A DNA stretch of 37,569 nucleotides, taken from contig JAFZDL010000085.1 of the NCBI GenBank assembly GCA_017561205.1, positions 1-37,569 of the forward strand, read 5' to 3'. Position numbers and translations under genes: made by a program. This document shows positions 1-8,593 of the stretch, piece by piece; the stretch's first letter is position 1; every line of letters begins with the position of its first letter. This DNA is from Oscillospiraceae bacterium (GTDB lineage: Bacteria; Bacillota; Clostridia; Oscillospirales; Oscillospiraceae). The notes beneath the pieces were generated by a model, which saw nothing but the letters and a program-made list of their open reading frames with translations, had not been told where the DNA came from and did not search any database.

Positions 1-3000
1 AATAACTGTAACCTCAATCTGAATGATAATAAATCTGGCAAAGCTTACCCCTTGGCCCAAGGCAAAACCTTGAACATCACTAATTCCAATGTGACCATGG
101 AATCCGGTTCTTACGTTACCCTGGGTGGCACCATGAACGCCTACTATGACGCGATCTCTGCAGCTGTCTACCTAACCGTCAATGGAAATAGCAACGTGAA
201 GATTATTAACAACTGCACTACTGCTCCTAATGGCGATTCCCTTATTGGTATTGGTATCGCGAACAATGATCCAAACAGAGTTGTGGTAAATGGCGGTACC
301 CTGGAGGTTCAAGGCGCCCAGATAGCTATGAATAAGGCTCCCGCTATGACGGATTATGTTAAGAGCTGTGATATGTTCACCGCTGATGGCAAAGTAGATG
401 AGTATGCAGAATCCACCTACTTCAAGGTAGCACCTCCCAGCGCAGTGCCCGAGGAGCCCGCTTGCAAGCACACTGGTGCGATCGAACACGAGGCAAAGTC
501 CGCTACCTGTAAGGAAGCCGGCAACACTGCTTACTGGCACTGCGAAGCCTGCAATAAGTACTTCTCCGATGCGGCTTTCGAGAACGAGATCCCGGTAGAC
601 TCTTGGGTGCTGCCGCAGACCAACGATCACACTCCCGCAGAGGATGACGGCGACTGCACCACAGCAGTCGAGTGCACCGTCTGCGGCGCAGTGACCACTG
701 CGGCAAAGGACGACCACACTCCCGCACTGGACGACGGCGACTGCACCACTCCCATCAAGTGCACCGTCTGTGACACAGTGACCACCCCTGCTGCCTCCCA
801 CACCGGCGGCACTGCTACCTGTAGTGCACTGGCCAAGTGTGACAACTGTGGCAAGGAATACGGCAATCTGGATGCTTCCAACCACAAGTACACCAATTAC
901 AAGTACAACAACGATGCCACCTACAATGCAGATGGCACCGAGACCGCTACCTGTGACAACGGCTGCGGCGAAACCGACACCCGTACCAAAGCAGGTACTA
1001 TGCTCACCGGCGCAGTTGCCGAGGCAAATGGTGTTAAGTACGGCACTCTGACCGAGGCTCTGGCAGCCGGCGGCGTGATCAAGCTGCTGGCCGATGCATC
1101 CATTGATGCAGAGACAGTGCTGACTGCCGGCAATACCTACATTATCCCCGCAGGTCTGACCCTGACTGTAAATGCCAAGGTCACTGCTGACGAAGGCGCT
1201 ATTTTGAACTGCTACGGCACCATCGTAGTAAACGCAGCTACCGATATCTCCAAGCTGGTTTACGGCGAGACCTTTGGCGCTTGCGGCGGTAAGCTGACCG
1301 TTAAGGCAAACGGCTCCGTTGCTATGCTGGACGAGTGGGTTGGCGTATGGACTCCCCTCAACGATGCTAAACTGGGCGCAATGCTGAAGGATTGCGAGAC
1401 CGGCGCAACGATTACTGTCGGCACGCAGAACTGGCAGCTGGCTGAATCCGGCTGGGAGCACTTGAACCATGTTGGTGGCACTGCTACCTGTAGTGCACTG
1501 GCCAAGTGTGAAATCTGCGGCAAGGAATACGGCGAGCTGAATGCTAACAACCACAAGTTCACCGATTACAAGTACAACAACGATGCCACCTACAATGCAG
1601 ATGGCACCGAGACCGCTACCTGTGACAACGGCTGCGGCGAAACCGACACCCGTACCAAAGCAGGTACTATGCTCACCGGCGCAGTTGCACAGATCGGCGA
1701 GACCAAGTACGGCACTCTGGCCGATGCTCTGGCAAAGGTTGAGGATGGCCAGACCGTTACCCTGCTGGAAGATGTAACCACAGCGTTGATCACGGTTGAC
1801 GGCATCAAGCTGACCATCGACCTGGGCGGCAAGACTCTGACCCGCGATGGCAACAGCATCTTCTATATCATCAACGGCGGCGAGCTGACCGTCACCGACG
1901 GTACGCTGGTCTCCACCGGCGGCAATGCTGCTATTTACTCTTACGGCGATGGCGTTAAGAAGAATGCTATCAAGCTGAATGGCGTTACGCTGAACAGTGC
2001 TTGGTTTGGCGTATACCACAATGGTCTCAGCTACGGCGTCGATGTACAGATTATAAATTCCAACATCACTGATACTAAGGATGATGGCGCAGGTGTGTTC
2101 CTGTCCGGCAATGCTGCTTGGGGCGCTGAAAATCAGAACACGCTGAGAATTTCCGCAGGCTCCACCATTAAGGGTGCTACCGCAGTGGAAGTGAAGTACA
2201 CTGATGTGACTGTTGAAAACAGCGAACTGATTGCTACCGCTGACAAGACTGTTGCGGACAACGCCAACGGCAGCTGCACCACCGGCTATGCTCTGGCATT
2301 GACCAACAACGGCAACGAAGCCACCATCGGCTCCATTACCCTCGAAGGCACCAACACGCTGACCGGCGGCGCTATGGTTAAGGCTGGCAACACCGTGAAT
2401 GTCACCACCAACGCTCCTGAGAAGGTTGAAGCTCCCGCTGATTACAAGTGGGTCGGCGAAGTTCTGACTGCTAAGGACTATGTTGCACAGGTCGGCGACA
2501 CCAAGTACGAGTCCCTGCAGACTGCTATCAACGAAGCTGAGTCTGGCGCAACTGTTACCCTGCTGGATGACATTACCATTAGTGCCTACATCAATATCAC
2601 TAAGAGCATTACTCTGGATCTGGTCGAGCACACCATTACCCGTGAAGACGGCACTGGTCTGTATATTAACAATGCAGACGCAGAAGTCGTTATCAAGAAC
2701 GGTACGATTGATGCAAGCAAGAATGCTATCTTTGTCGGTGCTGCAAAGAAGGTCGAAATCACCGACTGCACTGCAATCTGCCTGACTGAGGATGATGCAA
2801 TGGCCGCGATCTATATTTTGGGCGGCGAAGTCGTCATCACCAACGCCAATGTTACCGCATACGGCCCCGCTGTTTGGGCACAGGGCAATAGCGCAGTGAC
2901 CATCGTGAGCGGCGACTTCGTAGGCGGCAACCACGCTGCTTATGCAAAAGAAAATGCTTCTATCGATATCGAAGGCGGTAAGTTCTCTATTAACAGAGAA

Positions 3001-4347
3001 GGCGTTGGTCACTACGTAGTGAACAAGTATGACTCTGACATAGAAACTGCATCTATCGTTATTAAGGGCGGCGAGTTCAAGGACTTCGATCCTGCTGACA
3101 ACAAGGCAGATGGCGCGGGCACCAACTACCTGGCTGACGAGACCCAGCACACCGCAGTTGATGCATACGGCTACTATGCAATCTGCACCAAGACTGCTAA
3201 GGATCCTGTTAAGGATGCTGAGAGCGAAGTTGCAGCTGACTGCACCAACGCAGGCTCCTACGATATGGTTGTTTACTGCGAGTGCGGTAAGGAACTGTCC
3301 CGTGAGACCACCACTGTTCCTGCAACCGGCCACGTCAATACCACTACCACTGAGACTATTGTTGACGCAACCTGTACTACCGCTGGTAGCAAGACCACTG
3401 CTGTGACTTGCGCTTGCAGCGAGGTCGTCAGCACCACCACCGATGTGATCCCCGCAAAGGGCCACATCGACGAGAACGGCGACGATTACTGCGATAACTG
3501 CAGTAATAAGATCGGCGGTATCATCAATGGCTTCTACTACGAGAACGGCGAGATCGTCAAGAGTAAGGGCTTGGTCGAAATTGATGGCAACATCTACTAC
3601 ATCGACAACAATGGCCAGGTAGCTAAGGGTGAGGTCTATGTAGCTGCTGCAAAGACCAATAGTTTTGTGTGTGCTGGCTATTACGTATTCGATGAAGAAA
3701 CCGGCGCTATGAAGCCGCATAATGGCATCTATAGAGGATTCTACTATGTAAACAACGAGATCGCTATTCTCAATTCTTTGATTGAAATCGATGGAAAAAT
3801 TTATTTCATTGGTAGCAAGGGCCAGGTTGCCAAGGGTGAATACTATGTATCTGCCGAAAAGGCCAATAATCTGGTGCAGGCTGGTATTTACAAATTCGAC
3901 GCAGACACTGGTGTTATGGAGATGAACCATGGCATCGTTAACGGTGTCTACTACGAGAACGGTAGCATTGTTGCCAATAAGGGCCTAATTAAGGACGGCG
4001 AGGAATATTTCTACGTTGGTAGCAAGGGCCAGCTTGTCAAGGGTGAATACTATGTATCCGCTGCAAAGACCAATGGTTTTGTGAGTGCTGGCTATTACGT
4101 ATTCGATGAAGAAACCGGCGCTATGAAGCCGCATAATGGCATCTATAGAGGATTCTACTATGTAAACAACGAGATCGCTATTCTCAATTCTTTGATTGAA
4201 ATCGATGGAAAGATTTATTTCATTGGTAGCAAGGGCCAGGTTGCCAAGGGTGAATACTATGTATCTGCCCAAAAGGCCAATAATCTGGTGAAGGCTGGTA
4301 TTTACAAATTCGATGCAACCACTGGCGAATTGGTCACTGGTAACTAA
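1..4347 (+). CDS. Large repeat-rich cell-surface protein (5' end outside window)
   Basis: The reading frame is open from base 1, so the true start and any signal peptide lie upstream; only the last 1448 codons are visible. The protein has beta-helix-like stretches (regular Gly/Asn/Val/Thr rungs, roughly 1690-3100), several Cys-rich segments with CxxC pairs (for example HTGGTATC...CDNCGKEYG), and four C-terminal units of 69 residues starting at 3529, 3736, 3943 and 4150, each opening with GFYY or GVYY. The Cys segments and beta-helix resemble secreted Firmicute adhesin-like proteins; the aromatic/Gly terminal repeats resemble cell-wall-binding repeats, which suggests wall attachment. I see no LPxTG motif. 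Codon use is strongly biased (GGC, ACC, AAG, CTG), unlike the AT-rich polysaccharide genes downstream. The exact function is unknown; adhesion or surface-layer roles are inference. Confidence 0.8.
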   Translation, partial: NNCNLNLNDNKSGKAYPLAQGKTLNITNSNVTMESGSYVTLGGTMNAYYDAISAAVYLTVNGNSNVKIINNCTTAPNGDSLIGIGIANNDPNRVVVNGGTLEVQGAQIAMNKAPAMTDYVKSCDMFTADGKVDEYAESTYFKVAPPSAVPEEPACKHTGAIEHEAKSATCKEAGNTAYWHCEACNKYFSDAAFENEIPVDSWVLPQTNDHTPAEDDGDCTTAVECTVCGAVTTAAKDDHTPALDDGDCTTPIKCTVCDTVTTPAASHTGGTATCSALAKCDNCGKEYGNLDASNHKYTNYKYNNDATYNADGTETATCDNGCGETDTRTKAGTMLTGAVAEANGVKYGTLTEALAAGGVIKLLADASIDAETVLTAGNTYIIPAGLTLTVNAKVTADEGAILNCYGTIVVNAATDISKLVYGETFGACGGKLTVKANGSVAMLDEWVGVWTPLNDAKLGAMLKDCETGATITVGTQNWQLAESGWEHLNHVGGTATCSALAKCEICGKEYGELNANNHKFTDYKYNNDATYNADGTETATCDNGCGETDTRTKAGTMLTGAVAQIGETKYGTLADALAKVEDGQTVTLLEDVTTALITVDGIKLTIDLGGKTLTRDGNSIFYIINGGELTVTDGTLVSTGGNAAIYSYGDGVKKNAIKLNGVTLNSAWFGVYHNGLSYGVDVQIINSNITDTKDDGAGVFLSGNAAWGAENQNTLRISAGSTIKGATAVEVKYTDVTVENSELIATADKTVADNANGSCTTGYALALTNNGNEATIGSITLEGTNTLTGGAMVKAGNTVNVTTNAPEKVEAPADYKWVGEVLTAKDYVAQVGDTKYESLQTAINEAESGATVTLLDDITISAYINITKSITLDLVEHTITREDGTGLYINNADAEVVIKNGTIDASKNAIFVGAAKKVEITDCTAICLTEDDAMAAIYILGGEVVITNANVTAYGPAVWAQGNSAVTIVSGDFVGGNHAAYAKENASIDIEGGKFSINREGVGHYVVNKYDSDIETASIVIKGGEFKDFDPADNKADGAGTNYLADETQHTAVDAYGYYAICTKTAKDPVKDAESEVAADCTNAGSYDMVVYCECGKELSRETTTVPATGHVNTTTTETIVDATCTTAGSKTTAVTCACSEVVSTTTDVIPAKGHIDENGDDYCDNCSNKIGGIINGFYYENGEIVKSKGLVEIDGNIYYIDNNGQVAKGEVYVAAAKTNSFVCAGYYVFDEETGAMKPHNGIYRGFYYVNNEIAILNSLIEIDGKIYFIGSKGQVAKGEYYVSAEKANNLVQAGIYKFDADTGVMEMNHGIVNGVYYENGSIVANKGLIKDGEEYFYVGSKGQLVKGEYYVSAAKTNGFVSAGYYVFDEETGAMKPHNGIYRGFYYVNNEIAILNSLIEIDGKIYFIGSKGQVAKGEYYVSAQKANNLVKAGIYKFDATTGELVTGN
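622..784 (+). repeat. Tandem 87-bp (29-residue) Cys-containing repeat, about two units
   Basis: Within the surface-protein gene, two adjacent units share the pattern DHTPA-x-DDGDCTT-x3-CTVC. The CACACTCCCGC block recurs at 628 and 715, an 87-bp period. Each unit carries a CTVC pair. Confidence 0.8.
808..1688 (+). repeat. Two near-identical 212-bp direct repeats in the surface-protein gene
   Basis: Bases 808-1019 and 1477-1688 match almost base for base with an offset of 669. The differences cluster in two short patches after the CxxC motif and before the NHK motif. Each copy encodes a Cys-rich module ending at TRTKAGTMLTGAVA and is followed by a different beta-helix segment. High nucleotide identity suggests recent duplication or gene conversion. 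Confidence 0.9.
3529..4347 (+). repeat. Four 69-residue C-terminal repeats in two alternating types
   Basis: Units begin at 3529, 3736, 3943 and 4150, exactly 207 bp apart. The sequence from about 3646 to 3905 recurs almost identically at 4060-4319 (offset 414), so the higher-order unit is a pair of 69-residue repeats (A-B-A'-B). Motifs include GFYY, GQVAKGE and YVSA. The pattern suggests duplication of a two-unit block in a cell-wall-binding tail. Confidence 0.9.
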
Positions 4348-4396
4348 TCGGAAATCTTTCCGAATGTAAGGTTATCTAGCATAATTTAACCCTGGG

Positions 4397-4425
4397 TCCG
4401 CCCGTCGAAAGACGGGCGGATCTTT
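4397..4425 (+). terminator. Rho-independent terminator after the surface-protein gene
   Basis: A perfect 10-bp GC-rich stem (TCCGCCCGTC/GACGGGCGGA) with a GAAA tetraloop is followed by TCTTTT. It lies 50 bases after the stop codon and separates the surface protein from the polysaccharide operon. Confidence 0.9.
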
Positions 4426-4564
4426 TACTTTCCAGTGGAGTGCAGAGGGTGTAAGTGAAGGGTACCCCTTTCAGAATAAATTTAGATTATTTTGGGATAA
4501 AATCATAAAATGTTGAAATTCACGCTACTTTGAAAGGTGATGCGGGTAATTCCTGTATTTTCTA

Positions 4565-4593
4565 TTGAAAATAAGAAGATAATGGTTTATAAT
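4565..4593 (+). promoter_or_regulatory. Sigma-A promoter of polysaccharide operon 1
   Basis: TTGAAA at 4565-4570, a 17-base spacer, and a perfect TATAAT at 4588-4593. Transcription would start near 4600 and run through the glycosyltransferase remnant into the pyruvyl-transferase-family gene. Confidence 0.75.
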
Positions 4594-4604
4594 ATAAGTA
4601 ATGC

Positions 4605-4645
4605 AAATGGGCTTTCCGGGTGGGATCATGCGGGAACGCCCATTT
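4605..4645 (+). promoter_or_regulatory. Inverted repeat at the expected 5' end of the operon-1 transcript
   Basis: AAATGGGC (4605-4612) pairs with GCCCATTT (4638-4645), with an inner TTCC/GGAA pairing. It would form a hairpin almost at the transcript start. There is no U tract, so it is not an ordinary terminator; RNA protection or operon control are possible roles, unproven. Confidence 0.5.
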
Positions 4646-4786
4646 CGAAAGTATGAAAAGGAATATGACGTCAAAACCTGCATGAAACGAACCGCCCGGG
4701 ATAGCAACAAACTGGTAGCCTTGGCGTCCAGGTTGTATTTGGTGCATCCGATGCTGTTCTACCATGTTGTTAGACTGAAAAGGTAA
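4640..4786 (+). pseudogene. Remnant of a GT2 glycosyltransferase C-terminus
   Basis: This stretch encodes a tail with YDVKTCMKRTARDSNKLVAL and HPMLFY, matching the last ~45 residues of the intact GT2 at 25138-26085 (YDVRPCMKRTAKDNNKLVAL, HPMLFY). The N-terminal GT-A catalytic domain is absent, and the open frame starts inside the promoter hairpin. It ends at TAA 15 bases before the pyruvyl-transferase-family gene, reproducing the GT2-to-pyruvyl-transferase junction seen at 26085/26100. By eye about three quarters of bases match, so the duplication is not recent. A small translated peptide cannot be excluded, but a remnant is the simplest reading. Confidence 0.85.
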
Positions 4787-4801
4787 AATAAAGGGGGATT
4801 T

Positions 4802-5626
4802 ATGAAAACGATCAAATTATCCTATGCGCCGCTTCATAACGCGGGGGATTTGTTCAACAAGGATCTGGTTGAAAAGCTCTCCGGAAAAGAAGTGGTTAAT
4901 TCCAAAATGTACAATGCCGATATGATCGCCATTGGCGGTGCGTTGATCGGCGCTCAGTATTCCGGCGGTTTATCTCGCAGAATGTGCCAAAGGGTATTGA
5001 GTGTTATCTATGGGAATAAGCCTCTGTATGTGTGGGGCAGCGGTTTTTGTTGGGAGGACAACAACAGCCCCCTGTACCGCACAAATTTAAAGGTTTGTGC
5101 ATTGAGAGGCCGGAAGAGCCAGGAAAAATTGTCCAGCCTCACCGGTGTGCAGTATGATGTGCCATTGGCGGATGCGGGATTGCTGGCGGATCTGTTTGTG
5201 GATCCCAATGTACAAAAGGAATATGAGATCGGATTAATCCCTCACATGTCTCAGTTGGAGGATCCGGCGATAAAAAAACTGTTGGAGCGGGGCGGTGTGC
5301 AACTGATTGATATTCGCAGACCGGCTGAGGAAGTTATAGACGATATTGCAAAATGCGAATGCATCCTTTCCAGTAGCCTCCACGGACTAATCTTTGCTGA
5401 TAGCTTGCATATTCCTTCGCTGCATGTGATGGGAAGTCAGCCTCTCTACGGCGGAAACTTTAAGTTTGAGGATTATTATTCCAGCTTTGGTCTTGCGGAC
5501 AATTCGTATCTTTTGGAGGGGGCAGAGCGGCCAGATAAAAAGATGATCCTGGAGCGTTATCGTATTTCCACGGAACAAGTGGAAGAAAAAAAGAAACAAC
5601 TGATAGATTGTTTCCCAAAATTTTAG
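4802..5626 (+). CDS. Polysaccharide pyruvyl transferase family protein
   Basis: A 274-residue member of the pyruvyl transferase family (PF04230 type), whose members transfer pyruvate from PEP to form a ketal on a sugar. Visible landmarks are the N-terminal HNAGD (residues 12-16), ADMIAIGGALIG (39-50), ALRGRKS (100-106) and the C-terminal SSLHGLIFAD block with H194, a family hallmark. GGGGG six bases before the ATG is a good ribosome site. It is the first intact gene of operon 1, and its stop codon overlaps the ribosome site of the next gene. At 274 residues it is shorter than many family members, but both ends look complete. A truncated paralogue lies at 26100. The acceptor sugar is unknown. 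Confidence 0.85.
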   Translation: MKTIKLSYAPLHNAGDLFNKDLVEKLSGKEVVNSKMYNADMIAIGGALIGAQYSGGLSRRMCQRVLSVIYGNKPLYVWGSGFCWEDNNSPLYRTNLKVCALRGRKSQEKLSSLTGVQYDVPLADAGLLADLFVDPNVQKEYEIGLIPHMSQLEDPAIKKLLERGGVQLIDIRRPAEEVIDDIAKCECILSSSLHGLIFADSLHIPSLHVMGSQPLYGGNFKFEDYYSSFGLADNSYLLEGAERPDKKMILERYRISTEQVEEKKKQLIDCFPKF

Positions 5627-5637
5627 GAGATTTTGCC

Positions 5638-6795
5638 ATGGAACTTTGCGTTATTGCATCCAATTATCCCACACCCAACCGGCAGGTCCATGTGTTTCTG
5701 GATAATGTTGTGGTCAAACTGGTGGATCGTGGGATCGCCTGCAATGTGATCGCGCCCCAAAGCAGTTTTGCATATTTGACCAAAAAGAAGATTCGCAGGG
5801 AGTTTGTTTCGGAGCGTACTACCCCCAACGGAAACAAGTACATGGTCTATTCGCCACTCTACACGGTTTATCCGGCGAAAACTGTCGGCAATGTCCATCT
5901 GGCTGACCAAAGTAAGAAGTCTTACTTCAGGGCAATTAAAAAGATTTATAAAAAATACAACATGAATGCCGATGCAGTGTATTCCCACTTCATTCAAGCG
6001 GGCATTCCTGCGGTGAAGCTGGCAAAAGAACTGGAGATTCCTTCTTTTATAGCAAACGGAGAGGCGGAGACCATCCGCGAAACCTCCAGCATCAGCCCCG
6101 GCCTTTTGAAAAAGACACTGGAGGATGTCAGCGGCATTATCTCTGTGTCCACCAAGAATAAAGATGAGATTTGCCAACTTTGCGGCGGTGATGCGGTTAT
6201 AATGGATAAGGTCACCGTTATTCCCAATGCTACGGACAGTACCCGCTTTTTCAAAAAAGATCAGGCGCAGTGCCGGGAAAAACTGGGTTTGCCCAAAGAT
6301 GCGTTTATCGTTGCGTTTACAGGCTCGTTTATTGAGCGCAAGGGAATCGGCAAGCTGTGCGCCACTTTGGACCGGTTTGAGGATGTTTATTCTATGTTTA
6401 TCGGCGTAGGAGAGCAGAAACCAACCTGTAAAAATATTCTGCACACAGGTAGGGTTCTCAATTCTCAGATGTGCGATTACTTAAATGCTGCGGATGTTTT
6501 TGTGCTGCCTACGCTGGCAGAGGGCTGCTGCAATGCCATTGTAGAGGCAGTAAGCTGCGGTTTGCCGGTGATCTCCTCGGACAGACCGTTCAACTACGAT
6601 ATACTGAATGCAACCAATGCAGTTCTGATCAATCCGACGAGCGAAGAGGATATTTACCAGGCAATCAAAATGCTGAAGGAGGATTCTGCTAAGCGGGCTG
6701 CGTTGGCAGCGGGTTGCCTGGAAAAGGCGAAGGAATTAACGCTGGACAATAGAGTGCAAAATATTGTCAACCTGATCAAAAGGAAATGCAGATGA
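5638..6795 (+). CDS. GT4-family glycosyltransferase
   Basis: A 385-residue GT-B enzyme that would transfer a sugar from a nucleotide donor to a lipid-linked glycan on the inner membrane face. The C-terminal donor domain shows VIPNATD, FTGSFIERKG and the retaining GT4 E-x7-E motif at E295 and E303 (AEGCCNAIVEA). The chosen ATG at 5638 follows TAGGAG by nine bases; an upstream in-frame TTG at 5608 lies inside the preceding gene and lacks a ribosome site. The N-terminus MELCVIASNYP suits a GT4 opening strand. Donor and linkage cannot be read from sequence. Confidence 0.87.
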   Translation: MELCVIASNYPTPNRQVHVFLDNVVVKLVDRGIACNVIAPQSSFAYLTKKKIRREFVSERTTPNGNKYMVYSPLYTVYPAKTVGNVHLADQSKKSYFRAIKKIYKKYNMNADAVYSHFIQAGIPAVKLAKELEIPSFIANGEAETIRETSSISPGLLKKTLEDVSGIISVSTKNKDEICQLCGGDAVIMDKVTVIPNATDSTRFFKKDQAQCREKLGLPKDAFIVAFTGSFIERKGIGKLCATLDRFEDVYSMFIGVGEQKPTCKNILHTGRVLNSQMCDYLNAADVFVLPTLAEGCCNAIVEAVSCGLPVISSDRPFNYDILNATNAVLINPTSEEDIYQAIKMLKEDSAKRAALAAGCLEKAKELTLDNRVQNIVNLIKRKCR

Positions 6796-6869
6796 TCTTA
6801 GCAGTCAGCATTACGTTGAGTGCGTCGTCAAGATGCGAAGCGAAGAGACGATTTTGAAACGGAGAAATT

Positions 6870-8018
6870 ATGGAATCCAGAATTAGAGTGTTACAATTAG
6901 TATGGCGCTTCAATACCGGTGGCGCGGAGCGAATGGTCGTAAACTTCCATAACCATTTCAAGAATAGTGATAAGGTTGAAATAAGGACACTTTCCTTTAC
7001 TCCGAGCAAGCAGGATCTATATGAGGAAGAACTAAAGGAGGATGAAACCGTCTTCTTTATTAATCGTTTTTGGGGGGATAGATTTCCCGGCATCCTTTCT
7101 AAAATTCTTCGACGGATATTCTATAAGAACTTTAGGAAAAAATGGTTAATAAAGCAGATTAGCGATTTCTCTCCAGACATTATTCATATTCATTTGGCAA
7201 ATTTAGCGGCTGAAATGTATGGTGTTTGCAAAAAATTACCCGCTAACATCAAAGTGATATATCACTTACACAGCATGCCGGAGGCGATAGATCCCAAAAG
7301 ACGCAAGGTAATTAAAAAAGCGGTACAAGAGAAAGTGTATCATCCTCTTTGCGTTACAGAGCTTCAGCGCTCCAGCGCAGTAAAGTATTATGGAATTTTG
7401 CCAGAGACCCCAATCATATATAATGGAATAGATCAGGCTCCTTTTTTGCTCACTGATATGACACAGGAGCAAACTTCTGCCCTCAAGAAGGAACTGGGAA
7501 TCAAAGAAGATGCGTTTGTTATTGGTTGTGTTGGTAGGGTGACGGCGATCAAGAACCATAGCTTGTTAGCCAAAGCGGCGGAGATACTGGCGGAAAAGCG
7601 GCCGGTGGCCCTGTTGATTATTGGAGCATGTGACCAGAATCTTGCATCTAAGATAACAGCGAATATAAAAAACGCAAAGGTTGTCTTTACAGGTGTCAGA
7701 AATGATACCAACAGATTATATAGGATTATGGATGTTTTTGCGTTGGCATCTTTTCACGAGTCCAGTTCTATTGTTACGGTTGAAGCGCAATTATCCGGAA
7801 TTCCGTGCGTAATAGCCAGCAGCATATCAGATGAAGTGATTGTCTCCAATGGCGTAGAAAAAATATCCCCATATGCGGATCCCAATCAATGGGCGAGAGC
7901 AATTGAACTGGCAGAGGGCAAACGCGTTATTCTGAAGGATTGCGACCGTTTTTCCTTTATTTCCTCGATGGATACGTTGTATGATATATATACAAAAGTA
8001 AAGGGCTTAGATATATGA
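6870..8018 (+). CDS. GT4-family glycosyltransferase
   Basis: A 382-residue GT-B glycosyltransferase. The N-terminus carries the acceptor-side GGAER motif (residues 17-21); the donor domain has VGRVTAIKNH (221-230) and the E-x7-E pair E297/E305 (HESSSIVTVEA). A ribosome site (CGGAG) precedes the ATG. A 74-base gap separates it from the previous gene, and its stop overlaps the next start (ATGA), so it is translationally coupled to the acetyltransferase. Base composition becomes more AT-rich from here on. Sugar specificity is unknown. Confidence 0.87.
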   Translation: MESRIRVLQLVWRFNTGGAERMVVNFHNHFKNSDKVEIRTLSFTPSKQDLYEEELKEDETVFFINRFWGDRFPGILSKILRRIFYKNFRKKWLIKQISDFSPDIIHIHLANLAAEMYGVCKKLPANIKVIYHLHSMPEAIDPKRRKVIKKAVQEKVYHPLCVTELQRSSAVKYYGILPETPIIYNGIDQAPFLLTDMTQEQTSALKKELGIKEDAFVIGCVGRVTAIKNHSLLAKAAEILAEKRPVALLIIGACDQNLASKITANIKNAKVVFTGVRNDTNRLYRIMDVFALASFHESSSIVTVEAQLSGIPCVIASSISDEVIVSNGVEKISPYADPNQWARAIELAEGKRVILKDCDRFSFISSMDTLYDIYTKVKGLDI

Positions 8019-8593
8019 TTAAATGCAAAGAAGATTATCTTAGATATATAGCTGCAGATGCTAAGGCGCTAGGGAAGACATATAAAAACCCTAAAATCTT
8101 TGGTGACAAGATCTGGAAGTTCGAAAGATTGATGCGCAAGTGTGAATATGGTTTAACGTGGAAGGGATTAAGAAAACTATTAGCAAAAGTATTGAAATAT
8201 AGATACTTGAAAATGGCAGAGAAACTCAACTACTCCATTCCGCTAAATGTGTTTGGCCCGGGATTGGCGCTGGTTCATCTTGGCCCTGTTGTTGTAAGCC
8301 CTTATGCCAAAGTGGGTTCTAATTGCAGATTGCAAACCATGACGGTGATTGGAGCGACAAACGGCAAAAAAACAGCACCCATAATAGGTGACAATGTATA
8401 TATTGCGGTGGGCGCCAAAATAATAGGGGATGTTACTATTGCAAACAATGTCGCCATTGGTGCAGGTGCTGTTGTAGTAAAGTCGATTTCTGAAGAAAGC
8501 AGCACATGGGGTGGTGTCCCTGCAAAAAAAATAAGTGACAATGGATCTTCTGTGCATATGCAATGGATCAGAGAAAATGGTGAGGAGAAATGA
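8015..8593 (+). CDS. Serine acetyltransferase-like hexapeptide-repeat acetyltransferase
   Basis: A 192-residue protein with a left-handed beta-helix of hexapeptide repeats (about residues 80-165, for example IGDNVYIAVGAKIIGDVTIA) in the CysE-like subgroup. H88 in LVHLGP is the likely catalytic histidine, and GGVPAKK (166-172) is the usual acetyltransferase tail. In a polysaccharide operon it more likely O-acetylates a sugar than serine. It overlaps the genes on both sides by four bases (ATGA), implying coupled translation. Confidence 0.82.
   Translation: MIKCKEDYLRYIAADAKALGKTYKNPKIFGDKIWKFERLMRKCEYGLTWKGLRKLLAKVLKYRYLKMAEKLNYSIPLNVFGPGLALVHLGPVVVSPYAKVGSNCRLQTMTVIGATNGKKTAPIIGDNVYIAVGAKIIGDVTIANNVAIGAGAVVVKSISEESSTWGGVPAKKISDNGSSVHMQWIRENGEEK

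Noticed and set aside
628-1019. Regular direct repeats near the start considered as a CRISPR array
   Set aside because: The repeats are in-frame protein modules with coding constraint, not short repeats with unique spacers, and no cas genes are present.
172-3930. Very long open frame on the minus strand across the surface-protein gene
   Set aside because: It is antisense to a clearly coding, repeat-structured gene; its openness follows from biased third positions. It has no ribosome site or recognisable domain.
6796-6869. Short inverted words (TCGTC/GACGA) and GCGAAGCGAAG between the two GT4 genes
   Set aside because: Only a 5-bp stem with a long loop and no T tract; it does not match the REP-like ends at 32141 and 33933.
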